From assembly GCA_934086355.1 (NCBI GenBank), contig CAKOID010000026.1, positions 1-11,096 of the forward strand: a stretch of 11,096 nt of DNA, in the 5' to 3' direction. This DNA comes from an uncultured Bacilli bacterium. Lineage in GTDB: Bacteria; Bacillota_I; Bacilli_A; RF39; UBA660. Within the stretch, counting starts at the first letter, position 1; each line of letters opens with the position of its first letter. Positions 1 through 5,627 of this stretch are shown in pieces. Both the position numbers and the translations under genes were made by a program. The notes beneath the pieces are model-generated. The model worked only from the letters and a program-made list of their open reading frames with translations, ran no database searches and had not been told where the DNA came from.

Positions 1-63
1 CAAATTTTCGAGGTCGGGAGAGAAGTTATACAGTCTTATTTTCATCTTTTTTATGAATCGTAA
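1..63 (+). CDS. Probable 3' end of a plus-strand gene (partial)
   Basis: Reading from base 1 on the plus strand gives a 20-codon open tail (QIFEVGREVI..., ending FHLFYES) and a TAA at 61-63. A strong hairpin begins three bases later. That would make this gene convergent with the minus-strand gene ending at 133. The stretch is clearly richer in G and C than the rest of the window (GAG, GTC, GGG, CAG, TCG codons). All three plus frames are open here. A minus-strand alternative starts at the ATG at 45-43 (MKIRLYNFSPDLENL, running off the edge). I prefer the plus reading for two reasons: 14 of its 20 sense codons end in A or T against 7 of 15 for the minus reading, and the minus ATG has no clear ribosome binding site. 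The product is not recognisable. Confidence 0.33.
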   Translation, partial: QIFEVGREVIQSYFHLFYES

Positions 64-66
64 ATC

Positions 67-95
67 ATTTAGGATATCTTTTTGCTATCCTAAAT
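67..95. terminator. Perfect 10-bp hairpin between convergent genes
   Basis: ATTTAGGATA (67-76) and TATCCTAAAT (86-95) form a perfect 10-bp stem with a 9-nt loop. It sits 3 bases after the plus-strand stop at 63 and 37 bases beyond the minus-strand stop at 133. Neither side has a clean T-run directly after the stem; the plus side has only ACATTTTATAAT. It is best read as a bidirectional or RNA-stabilising 3' hairpin, and not as a textbook intrinsic terminator. Confidence 0.45.
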
Positions 96-132
96 ACATT
101 TTATAATAATTCTTTTTTCAATGCAATATATT

Positions 133-753
133 TTAATCAATTTTTATAGAAATAACATAATCTATACCATATTTATAATTAGTATTATCTTCTATAAACT
201 TAATTAATTTATCTAAAGATACTAAATAATCTTTTAAAACATTTTCTTTTTCTTCTTCTAGCAAAAATTCATAAGTACTACTACTCTTCTTATTATCATA
301 ATCATTCTTTATTATATCTAATTTATCTTTTATACTAACTAAATTAGCATCATCTATAACATTATCTATAAAATATATTTTAGAATTAATCAAACTATCT
401 ATATTAATATCTTTAATAGATTTATTAAATAAATATAAATCATTTTCTTTAACTATAATATCTAACTTAGTATTTTTCCTTATAGATTTAATATTATTAT
501 ATTTCTTTATATTATCAATTTCTTCATATACATTATCACTATTATATTTAGAAACTACATCATATAATTCATCCATATCATTTACATTAATAGTTACTAA
601 ATAAGTTTGTTTATTACCTTTATTAAATATAATATTTCTAAACATTTTATTATCTTCTATAATACTATTATTTATATTATTACTTATATTATTTTCATAT
701 AATTTAACTATACCTAATCTAACATTATTATCGTATATTTCATATTCTTTCAT
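133..753 (-). CDS. Hypothetical protein, 206 aa, acidic and Asn-rich
   Basis: I do not recognise this protein. The ATG at 753 is preceded by an AAAGG ribosome binding site, and the gene ends in TAA. The product has no signal peptide and no membrane segment. It is rich in Asn, Asp, Ile and Lys, with alternating short strands and helices: strand-like stretches near residues 50-56 (TYLVTINV) and 195-204 (KYGIDYVISI), and a charged helical region around residues 140-190. It lies downstream of mtaB but is separated from it by a terminator at 791-815, so it is probably transcribed separately or only by readthrough. Codon use matches the neighbours. Its even amino-acid composition and intact frame argue that it is a real gene. 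No function can be assigned from sequence alone. Confidence 0.75.
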   Translation of the reverse strand: MKEYEIYDNNVRLGIVKLYENNISNNINNSIIEDNKMFRNIIFNKGNKQTYLVTINVNDMDELYDVVSKYNSDNVYEEIDNIKKYNNIKSIRKNTKLDIIVKENDLYLFNKSIKDINIDSLINSKIYFIDNVIDDANLVSIKDKLDIIKNDYDNKKSSSTYEFLLEEEKENVLKDYLVSLDKLIKFIEDNTNYKYGIDYVISIKID

Positions 754-790
754 ATATATTTACCTTTCTCTACTATAATAATTGTAATAT

Positions 791-815
791 AAAAAGTACT
801 ATTTTACTAGTACTT
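791..815 (-). terminator. Intrinsic terminator after mtaB
   Basis: On the minus strand AAGTACTA and TAGTACTT form a perfect 8-bp stem around a 6-nt loop (GTAAAA), followed by T residues down to 791. The mtaB stop codon TAG (809-807) lies inside the hairpin, so gene end and terminator overlap. Confidence 0.8.
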
Positions 816-2084
816 AATTATTCCATATACATTATTTTTATCTATATTATTAATATGAACATTATAAAATTTATTATGTTCTAATTTTTCATTTATAATT
901 ACTTTAATATAATTAGATGTATGTCCTATACTTATATTATCTTTTACTTCTTCTACTAATACTTCTATATCTTTATTTAAAAATTTATTATAGTATTTAT
1001 TTTCTAATTCATCAGACAATTCTAATATAGTATTAACTCTTTCTTTCTTAATACTATCATTAACTTGTTCCATTAATGCAGCTTTTGTATTATCTCTTTT
1101 TGAATATGGAAATGTATGTATTTTACTAAAACCTATATCTTTTAAATTATTATAAGTTTCTAAAAAATCTTCATCAGTTTCTGTTGGAAATCCAACTATT
1201 AAATCAGTTGTAATATTTATATCAGGTCTTACATCTCTTATTTTATTTATAATATTTTTATATTCTTCTATATTATATTTTCTATTCATTAATTTTAATA
1301 TTCTATCACTACCACTTTGTATTGGAACATGTAAATGATTGCATATTTTATTATTATTTTTTAATTCTTCTATAAATTTATCATTTAATTCTGTTATTTC
1401 TATACTAGATATTCTAATTCTTTTTAGATTATCTAATTTACTTATTCTTCTAATTAAATCTACTAAATCATAATCTTTACCTGTACCATAACTACCAGTA
1501 TGTATACCAGTTAATACAACTTCATAATATCCATTATTTGCTAAACTTTTTATTTCTTCATATGCAACGTCAATATCTTTACTTCTTATACTTCCTCTCA
1601 TATAAGGAATAATACAATAAGAGCAAAAATTATTACATCCATCCTGTATTTTAACAAATGCTCTAGTTTTATTTAAAAAGTTATTAATTTTCATATCTTC
1701 AAATTCTACGTCAGACATATTAACAAATGTATTTATTTTCTTTTTATCTTTCATATATTGATTTACTAAATCAACTATTTTACTTTTATAATAATTACCT
1801 ATTAATATATCTATATCCGTATCAACGATATTCTCTTTATGATGTTCACTAGCACATCCACAAACTACTATACAAGCATTTGGATTAATTTTCTTTGCTT
1901 GTCTTATTAGTTTTCTAGATTTAGCATCACTTTGATTAGTAACTGTACATGTATTAATTACAACTACATCAGGATTATCATTTATAGAAACTATTTCATA
2001 GTTATTGTTTTTAAATTTTTCTTTTATATATTCACTTTCATAAGTATTTACTTTACATCCTAAAGTAAGTATACAACATTTCAA
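807..2084 (-). CDS. mtaB: tRNA t6A37 methylthiotransferase MtaB
   Basis: A radical-SAM methylthiotransferase that converts t6A to ms2t6A at position 37 of ANN-decoding tRNAs (known for the MtaB family). The 425-residue product has the three expected parts. The N-terminal UPF0004 domain has cluster cysteines at 10 (TLGCKVN), 46 (NTCTVT) and 75/77 (VCGCA). The radical-SAM CxxxCxxC is C150, C154 and C157 in DGCNNFCSYCIIPYMRGS. The C-terminal TRAM-like domain spans about 370-425. TLGCKVN and the SYCIIPYMRG stretch separate it from MiaB and RimO. I chose the TTG at 2084-2082 as the start because AAGGAAGTGA lies just upstream with ideal spacing and MKCCILTLGCKVN is the normal family N-terminus. The open frame extends 38 codons further upstream, but that part only translates the intergenic repeats. 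Confidence 0.93.
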   Translation of the reverse strand: MKCCILTLGCKVNTYESEYIKEKFKNNNYEIVSINDNPDVVVINTCTVTNQSDAKSRKLIRQAKKINPNACIVVCGCASEHHKENIVDTDIDILIGNYYKSKIVDLVNQYMKDKKKINTFVNMSDVEFEDMKINNFLNKTRAFVKIQDGCNNFCSYCIIPYMRGSIRSKDIDVAYEEIKSLANNGYYEVVLTGIHTGSYGTGKDYDLVDLIRRISKLDNLKRIRISSIEITELNDKFIEELKNNNKICNHLHVPIQSGSDRILKLMNRKYNIEEYKNIINKIRDVRPDINITTDLIVGFPTETDEDFLETYNNLKDIGFSKIHTFPYSKRDNTKAALMEQVNDSIKKERVNTILELSDELENKYYNKFLNKDIEVLVEEVKDNISIGHTSNYIKVIINEKLEHNKFYNVHINNIDKNNVYGIIKY

Positions 2085-2115
2085 TATAATCACTTCCTTA
2101 ACAAATCTGATATTC

Positions 2116-2144
2116 ATTATACACCAAATAAAGATTTTTTTCAC
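2116..2144 (-). promoter_or_regulatory. Candidate sigma-A promoter for mtaB
   Basis: On the minus strand, GTGAAA (2144-2139, 4 of 6 to TTGACA), a 17-bp spacer and a perfect TATAAT (2121-2116) lie about 30 bases before the TTG start. The promoter is built into the gene-proximal copy of the 33-bp repeats. This is a motif match only. Confidence 0.5.
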
Positions 2145-2218
2145 TATGTTTTTACACCAAATCAAGATTTTTTCAAAGCAAAAAATACACCAAATCAAGT
2201 TTTTTTATAAAATTACAT
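2120..2218. repeat. Three direct repeats with an exact 33-bp period
   Basis: A 21-bp core (plus strand TACACCAAATCAAGATTTTTT) begins at 2120, 2153 and 2186, exactly 33 bp apart. The middle copy has the core as written, the 2120 copy has AATAAAG in place of AATCAAG, and the 2186 copy has AAGTTTT in place of AAGATTT. The remaining 12 bp of each unit differ. On the minus strand the core includes the near-palindrome AAATCTTGATTT. The repeats fill the cotE-mtaB gap, and the gene-proximal copy overlaps the mtaB -10. They could be a phased regulator-binding array or a duplicated promoter region that has decayed. They are too short and too few for a CRISPR array. Confidence 0.85.
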
Positions 2219-2219
2219 T

Positions 2220-2244
2220 AAAAAAAGTTATCTTTCAATAACTT
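2220..2244 (-). terminator. Intrinsic terminator after cotE
   Basis: On the minus strand AAGTTAT, a 6-nt loop and ATAACTT form a 7-bp stem running straight into a T-run ending at 2220. The stem starts within the cotE stop codon (TAA, 2245-2243). Confidence 0.85.
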
Positions 2245-2791
2245 AATTTAAATAATCATCTGTTATTTCTATATTATCACTATTAGTATCAACTGTAGTA
2301 TTATTATCTTCAACAACATCATCAACTATTTCTTCATAATCCTCAAATTCATCTTCTACACTTACTCTAACTTTAGTATCTCCTACTATTTCTACTCCCA
2401 TTTCTTTATGTACTGTTAAATTAATTTTCATTCCATCTACAGATACATCTGTTACACTAGGTTGATTTAACGCTCTAACAATTATATCACTAGAACTTGT
2501 TAATTCACTATTCTCTTTAATCTTAACATTCATTGTATCTTGATATGTAAATCTCTTAACTAATACATTAGTCTTAGTATTATTATCATAAGAATACCAA
2601 ACATTAATATCATAACTACCATTAATTAAAACTTTACCATTATTATTAATACCATTAAATGTATGGTTTATAACCCAACATCCAAGTACAGTATTAATAT
2701 TATCTTCAGTTTCTATTAAATGAGATAAATTAGTAGTTTTCTTTCCTTTACCTATTACAGCTTTAGTAACTATTTCTTTAAAATAAGACAT
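2243..2791 (-). CDS. cotE: Outer spore coat protein CotE
   Basis: CotE is the morphogenetic protein that organises the outer coat of Bacillus endospores. The 182-residue product matches the family, which is about 180 aa in B. subtilis. The N-terminus MSYFKEIVTKAV corresponds to MSEYREIITKAV; a central LGCWVINH corresponds to LGGWIINH; YDINVWYSYDNNTKTNV is almost identical to the B. subtilis segment; and the VVGDTKVRVSVED stretch corresponds to VVGETKVVVEV. The C-terminus is strongly acidic, as in known CotE. An ATG lies five codons further upstream (2806), but AGGAGTGAT is placed for the ATG at 2791, and that N-terminus aligns with the family. A sporulation-type promoter candidate lies upstream and a strong terminator downstream, so it is probably monocistronic. 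This is the clearest evidence that the organism makes endospores. Confidence 0.92.
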   Translation of the reverse strand: MSYFKEIVTKAVIGKGKKTTNLSHLIETEDNINTVLGCWVINHTFNGINNNGKVLINGSYDINVWYSYDNNTKTNVLVKRFTYQDTMNVKIKENSELTSSSDIIVRALNQPSVTDVSVDGMKINLTVHKEMGVEIVGDTKVRVSVEDEFEDYEEIVDDVVEDNNTTVDTNSDNIEITDDYLN

Positions 2792-2809
2792 TATATCACT
2801 CCTCATAAC

Positions 2810-2837
2810 ATTTTATGTGATTAATGCCTAAAAAGTG
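2810..2837 (-). promoter_or_regulatory. Candidate mother-cell sigma promoter of cotE
   Basis: The minus strand carries CATAAAAT (2817-2810) with a CAC at 2837-2835, 17 bp upstream. This resembles the SigK pattern (AC at -35, about 17 bp, CATAnnnTA). The -10 also matches 7 of 8 bases of the SigE -10 CATACAAT, but no SigE-type -35 is seen. B. subtilis cotE is known to have SigE and SigK promoters. The match is short, so this is a suggestion only. Confidence 0.35.
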
Positions 2838-2855
2838 AGTTAAAATTTAATATAT

Positions 2856-3728
2856 TTAATATTTTATTATTTCTTGTTCTAATTTTAATTTTATATTATA
2901 TTTTTCACTTATTTCTTTTTGTATATATTCTATAAGTTCTATTATATCTGCACTACTTGCATTATCTTTATTTATTATAAAGTTAGCATGTTTATCTGAA
3001 ACATAAGCTCCATTTATATGATAATTTTTTAGTCCAGCATCTTCTATTAATTTACCAGCACTATAACCAGTAGGATTTCTAAATACACTACCAGCATTTG
3101 GATAATTAAGAGGTTGACTAGTATTTCTTTTTATCATATTTTCCTTTATAGTGTTAATCATTTCTTCTTTATTTTTATAATTTAATTTAAATTTTGCACT
3201 TAATATAATAAAATTCTTATTTTGTTTAAATATACTATCTCTATATGAAAAATTACATTCTTCTTTATTTATAGTTTTAATTTCTCCATTTTCTAAATAT
3301 GTTACACTATCTAGTTTATCACTAATAGTTTGCCCATAACAACCAGCATTATTAAAAATAGCACCGCCCAACGTACCAGGTATACCTGATAAAGATTCTA
3401 GCCCTCCTAAATTATTTTTTACTAATTCATTTACAAAATATGTTAATGGCACTCCACAAAAAGCATTAACTGTATTTTCATCTATTTTTATTTCATTTAA
3501 TTTACTCAATAATATAACAACACCATTATAATCTGAATCAGGCAATATTATATTGCTACCATTACCAATAATCATATATTTCATATTATTATTTTTTATA
3601 TAATTAAGTAATTCTTTTAAACTATCAATATTATAAGGTTTAACTAAATATCTAGTTTTACCACCTATTTTATACGTATTATAATCTTTTAAAGAAACAT
3701 TTTCTAATACTTCACCATATAAATTCAT
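2856..3728 (-). CDS. murB: UDP-N-acetylenolpyruvoylglucosamine reductase MurB
   Basis: A FAD- and NADPH-dependent cytoplasmic enzyme that reduces enolpyruvyl-UDP-GlcNAc to UDP-MurNAc, the second committed step of peptidoglycan synthesis. The 290-residue product has the full family layout. The N-terminal FAD domain carries NTYKIGG (17-23) and IIGNGSN (53-59), followed by SGIPGTLGGAIFNNAGCYG (114-132). The substrate domain has the catalytic Ser214 in NAGSVFRNP and the AGKLIEDAGLK segment (224-234). The C-terminal LEQE holds the catalytic Glu286. Length and motifs fit the Gram-positive short form (type IIb). The ATG at 3728 has a good AGGAGAG site. The gene lies just after the rpoZ terminator, and a promoter candidate overlaps that terminator. 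Its presence means the organism builds a cell wall, unlike true Mollicutes. Confidence 0.95.
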   Translation of the reverse strand: MNLYGEVLENVSLKDYNTYKIGGKTRYLVKPYNIDSLKELLNYIKNNNMKYMIIGNGSNIILPDSDYNGVVILLSKLNEIKIDENTVNAFCGVPLTYFVNELVKNNLGGLESLSGIPGTLGGAIFNNAGCYGQTISDKLDSVTYLENGEIKTINKEECNFSYRDSIFKQNKNFIILSAKFKLNYKNKEEMINTIKENMIKRNTSQPLNYPNAGSVFRNPTGYSAGKLIEDAGLKNYHINGAYVSDKHANFIINKDNASSADIIELIEYIQKEISEKYNIKLKLEQEIIKY

Positions 3729-3750
3729 ATTTTCACTCTCCTAAATGTAG

Positions 3751-3773
3751 AAAAAGAGTATTATAAAATACTC
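3751..3773 (-). terminator. Intrinsic terminator after rpoZ
   Basis: On the minus strand GAGTATT, a 4-nt loop (TTAT) and AATACTC form a perfect 7-bp stem followed by five T residues. It starts 2 bases after the rpoZ stop (3777-3775) and ends 22 bases before the murB start. Confidence 0.85.
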
Positions 3774-3788
3774 ATTAATTTTTTTTAA
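3760..3788 (-). promoter_or_regulatory. Candidate murB promoter overlapping the rpoZ terminator
   Basis: The minus strand has TTAAAA (3788-3783, 4 of 6), a 17-bp spacer and a perfect TATAAT (3765-3760). The -10 lies inside the rpoZ terminator hairpin and the -35 lies in the last codons of rpoZ. It would start transcription about 25 bases before murB. This is a motif match only. Confidence 0.4.
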
Positions 3789-3975
3789 CCTTTATTAAAC
3801 CATGTTCAACTTCTTCTAATGCACGTCCAAGTTCTCTTTTATTGTGATAATCACATTCTTTCATTTGATAATGATCAAACTCATGCATTTGTTTTGCTCT
3901 TTGACTAACTATATGAACTAACATATATTTAGAATCAACAATGTTTAATAATTTATCTATTGATGGATATATCAT
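3775..3975 (-). CDS. rpoZ: DNA-directed RNA polymerase omega subunit
   Basis: Omega is the small RNA polymerase subunit that aids folding and assembly of beta prime. The 66-residue product has the two family signatures: IDKLLNIVDSKYMLVHIVSQRAKQM near residues 6-30 (compare SKYTLVTVAAKRARQL in other bacteria) and the C-terminal RALEEVEHGLI (51-61). The length suits the Gram-positive form, about 67 aa in B. subtilis. The ATG at 3975 is preceded by a strong AAGGAGGGTGG site. It is usually next to gmk; here it is flanked by a Fic remnant upstream and murB downstream, so the common gmk-rpoZ pair is broken. A strong terminator follows directly. Confidence 0.9.
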   Translation of the reverse strand: MIYPSIDKLLNIVDSKYMLVHIVSQRAKQMHEFDHYQMKECDYHNKRELGRALEEVEHGLIKVKKN

Positions 3976-3995
3976 TTAGCCACCCTCCTTATCTT

Positions 3996-4030
3996 AACTA
4001 TACTATATATAATTATTTAAGTGTATAGTT
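3996..4030. repeat. 8-bp inverted repeat in the rpoZ upstream region
   Basis: AACTATAC (3996-4003) and GTATAGTT (4023-4030) are exact reverse complements with a 19-bp AT-only-like middle (ACTTAAATAATTATATATA on the minus strand). The repeat lies 21 to 55 bases before the rpoZ start, where a promoter or operator would be expected. It could be an operator, a 5' leader hairpin or chance in AT-rich DNA. Confidence 0.5.
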
Positions 4031-4067
4031 TATAAATATTTTTTACATTTTATTTACAAAAATGTTT

Positions 4068-4705
4068 TTAAAGCTTTTTTACATTAGTCTTTTCTTTACT
4101 TTTTAATATATTCATAAATACCATTGTTAAATTACCATACTTTTCTTCTTTAGGAACATGTTCTAATACATTTAAATCTTCTTCACTTAAATTAAAATCT
4201 AAATAATAATCTACATCAAAATATTTATTTCTACTTTCAACATACTCTCTTAAAAATTCTCTTGTAGTTCTTCCATTGCATAAGCTTGTAATGGATGTAT
4301 TTGTATTAATCTCTTATACAATTTTGCTAAATTTTCTGCATAAAACATTTTAGAATTTGAATACTTTATAACTTCTTCATCTATATTATCTAATATTTCA
4401 TGAAGTGATGTTTCTATTAATTCGACTTTAGTAAAACAAAACATAAACCCTTTACCCATTTCTACATCTCTTAATTCACCAGCAAAAGGATATATATCTT
4501 CAAACAAATATTTATGAATGTATTTTAAATGATTTATATCAAAAGTATCAGGTTTTGTTCTATCCAAAATTAATAATGTATTCTTTTTTGCAACTAATGA
4601 ATATTCTGCCTTTTTTAATTCATTTTTATCTTTTATATTAAGTTTATTTTTTAGTATATCCGTACCCGGATAAAAATAACTATTCCATATATCTTCGTCT
4701 GTCAT
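4068..4705 (-). pseudogene. Fic-domain AMP transferase, frameshifted in its active site
   Basis: Fic proteins transfer AMP, or another nucleotide part, onto a target hydroxyl group. The first frame (4705 to 4250) gives 151 residues: an N-terminal YFYPGTDILKNKL segment (10-22), the DIYPFAGELRDV core (70-81), a flap-like region with GFMFC (86-90), then IQIHPLQAY (135-142). After this the frame runs into a stop. In another frame from the Asn codon at 4277 the reading continues NGRTTREFLREYV and stays open 69 codons to a TAA at 4070-4068. Catalytic His137 and the GNGRT anchor are therefore in different frames. There are 17 nt between the His codon and the Asn codon instead of 15. The joined length, about 210 aa, is normal for a Fic protein, so the gene looks whole apart from this lesion. 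The start at 4705 has a GAAGGGA site. A sequencing error remains possible. Confidence 0.85.
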
Positions 4706-4871
4706 ATTGTTCCCTTCTTAATAACATTTTTTTCACATCTTCATCACGTAATAATTCATATTTTATATTTTCATCATATTCTTCTTTCATATCAGATTCA
4801 ACATTATTGTTAGAAATTGAAAATTTTATTGCATCTAATACTAATTTATATTCTCTTAAATCTTGTAACAT
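4680..4871 (-). CDS. Small protein, putative class I Fic antitoxin
   Basis: A 63-residue charged, helical protein whose gene overlaps the Fic gene start by 26 bases. It is preceded by a good GGAGG site 4 bases from the ATG at 4871. The overlap and order (small gene, then Fic) match class I Fic toxin-antitoxin pairs of the VbhA/VbhT type. Residues 14-26 (AIKFSISNNNVES) line up with the antitoxin helix pattern A-x3-S-I-x5-E-G. The inhibitory consensus (S/T)xxxE(G/N) would be N21-NNV-E25-S26 here, so Glu25 is kept but the Ser/Thr and Gly/Asn positions are replaced. The C-terminus is very basic (LLRREQYDRRRYME). The antitoxin role is inferred from context and this weak match. An unrelated small protein cannot be excluded. 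Confidence 0.55.
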   Translation of the reverse strand: MLQDLREYKLVLDAIKFSISNNNVESDMKEEYDENIKYELLRDEDVKKMLLRREQYDRRRYME

Positions 4872-4904
4872 ACTGCCTCCACAAAATTTATCTTTATCTA
4901 ACTA

Positions 4905-4933
4905 ATTTTAACAAAAAAGAACACTTATGTAAA
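4905..4933 (-). promoter_or_regulatory. Candidate promoter of the Fic/antitoxin pair, inside ytxH terminator
   Basis: The minus strand has TTTACA (4933-4928, 5 of 6 to TTGACA), a 17-bp spacer and TAAAAT (4910-4905) with an extended -10 TGT just before it. The -35 lies in the loop and stem of the ytxH terminator and the spacer holds its T-run. Transcription would begin about 25 bases before the antitoxin start. Confidence 0.55.
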
Positions 4934-4941
4934 TGTTCCTT
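4913..4941 (-). terminator. Intrinsic terminator after ytxH-like gene
   Basis: On the minus strand AAGGAACATTT and AAGTGTTCTTT pair over 11 positions (two G-U pairs) around an ACAT loop. The T-run that closes the stem continues to 4913. It lies 4 bases after the stop codon (4948-4946). Confidence 0.85.
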
Positions 4942-4945
4942 TTAA

Positions 4946-5356
4946 TTATTTTTCTTTCTTTTCTAATTTTTCTGTAATAGAATTTAATACATCTATTGCA
5001 GTTTGTCTTACTTCATCAGCAGCTTGTTCTAATATTGGAGTACCTTTTTTGACAGCTAATTTATAAAGTTCTTCACTTTTCTTAACTATTTTCTTTCCTT
5101 TTTCTTTAGCAAGTTTCAATGCTTTTTCTTTATCCAAATCTTCTAAATCATTTCTAATTTCTTTAATTTGTTTTTCAATGCTTTTTTTAACATCATCAGC
5201 ATCAATACTTTTTACTTTATCACACATTTCATTTAACTTATTCATTAATTTCTTTCTAGTATCTTTACCTTTTTCAGGCGCAAATAGCATTCCTAAACCT
5301 ACTCCAAGTCCTACTCCTGCTAAAATTTTACCAACATTTTTACTCATAATCTTCAT
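4946..5356 (-). CDS. YtxH-family protein
   Basis: A 136-residue protein with a short glycine-rich hydrophobic stretch near the N-terminus (residues 9-26, KILAGVGLGVGLGMLFAP) and the family signature GMLFAPEKGKDTRKKL (22-37). A long, highly charged coiled-coil-like helix (about 38-136) follows, with many Lys/Glu/Asp. This is the YtxH (PF12732) layout, a membrane- or envelope-associated protein found in general stress gene sets of Bacillus; its exact role is unknown. The start overlaps the end of the upstream DUF948 gene by 17 bases. AAAGGAAG favours the first ATG at 5356, though the ATG at 5347 is also possible. It is the last gene of the operon before a terminator. Confidence 0.85.
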   Translation of the reverse strand: MKIMSKNVGKILAGVGLGVGLGMLFAPEKGKDTRKKLMNKLNEMCDKVKSIDADDVKKSIEKQIKEIRNDLEDLDKEKALKLAKEKGKKIVKKSEELYKLAVKKGTPILEQAADEVRQTAIDVLNSITEKLEKKEK

Positions 5357-5624
5357 TATCTTCCTTTCTTTTTCTAAATAATTTATTTATTAAACTAATT
5401 ATACCATCTACTATAGTTGTTACTCCTATAGAAAGTCTATCACTTATGATATTAACTAGTCTAAAAGCACTATCAAATGAACTAACTTTTTCTTGTACAT
5501 CACTTACCAACTTATCAGTCTTATTAATAATTATTATCAATTTTATACCTAAAACAATTAGTATTATCAAAAGTACAATCAATAATAAATATATTATTAC
5601 TGGCAACATTTCTACAAAATCCAT
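5340..5624 (-). CDS. DUF948 (YtxG-like) membrane protein
   Basis: A 94-residue protein with one N-terminal membrane helix (about residues 8-34, very rich in Ile and Leu). It continues with an amphipathic helix (36-80: DKLVSDVQEKVSSFDSAFRLVN) and a basic-acidic tail (RKRKEDNEDYE). This is the layout of DUF948 proteins such as B. subtilis YtxG, which sits beside YtxH there as well. The conserved pairing supports both names. The start at 5624 has GGGAGA inside the last codons of the upstream gene, and the stop overlaps the ytxH-like start, so translation of the two is probably coupled. It is shorter than typical DUF948 proteins (about 120-140 aa), mainly at the C-terminus. Molecular function is unknown. 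Confidence 0.75.
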   Translation of the reverse strand: MDFVEMLPVIIYLLLIVLLIILIVLGIKLIIIINKTDKLVSDVQEKVSSFDSAFRLVNIISDRLSIGVTTIVDGIISLINKLFRKRKEDNEDYE

Positions 5625-5627
5625 ATT

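Noticed and set aside
1..45. Minus-strand gene start MKIRLYNFSPDLENL
   Set aside because: It has no ribosome binding site and half its codons end in G or C. The plus-strand reading with a stop just before a hairpin is more likely, but this is not certain.
2085..2198. 38-codon N-terminal extension of MtaB
   Set aside because: The frame is open only because the repeat period (33 bp) is a multiple of three. It gives a repeating IWC... peptide unlike any MtaB, and the TTG at 2084 has an excellent ribosome binding site.
2120..2218. CRISPR array
   Set aside because: There are only three copies, the core is 21 bp, the spacers are 12 bp, and no cas genes are nearby.
4250..4705. Intact 151-residue Fic-like protein
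   Set aside because: The last nine residues do not fit the family, and the conserved continuation NGRTTREFL is found in another frame, so this is a frameshifted gene.
5178..5381. Plus-strand open frame of 67 codons
   Set aside because: It is antisense to the YtxH-like gene, lacks a ribosome binding site, and its Phe/Leu/Ser composition is the mirror of a Lys/Glu-rich gene.
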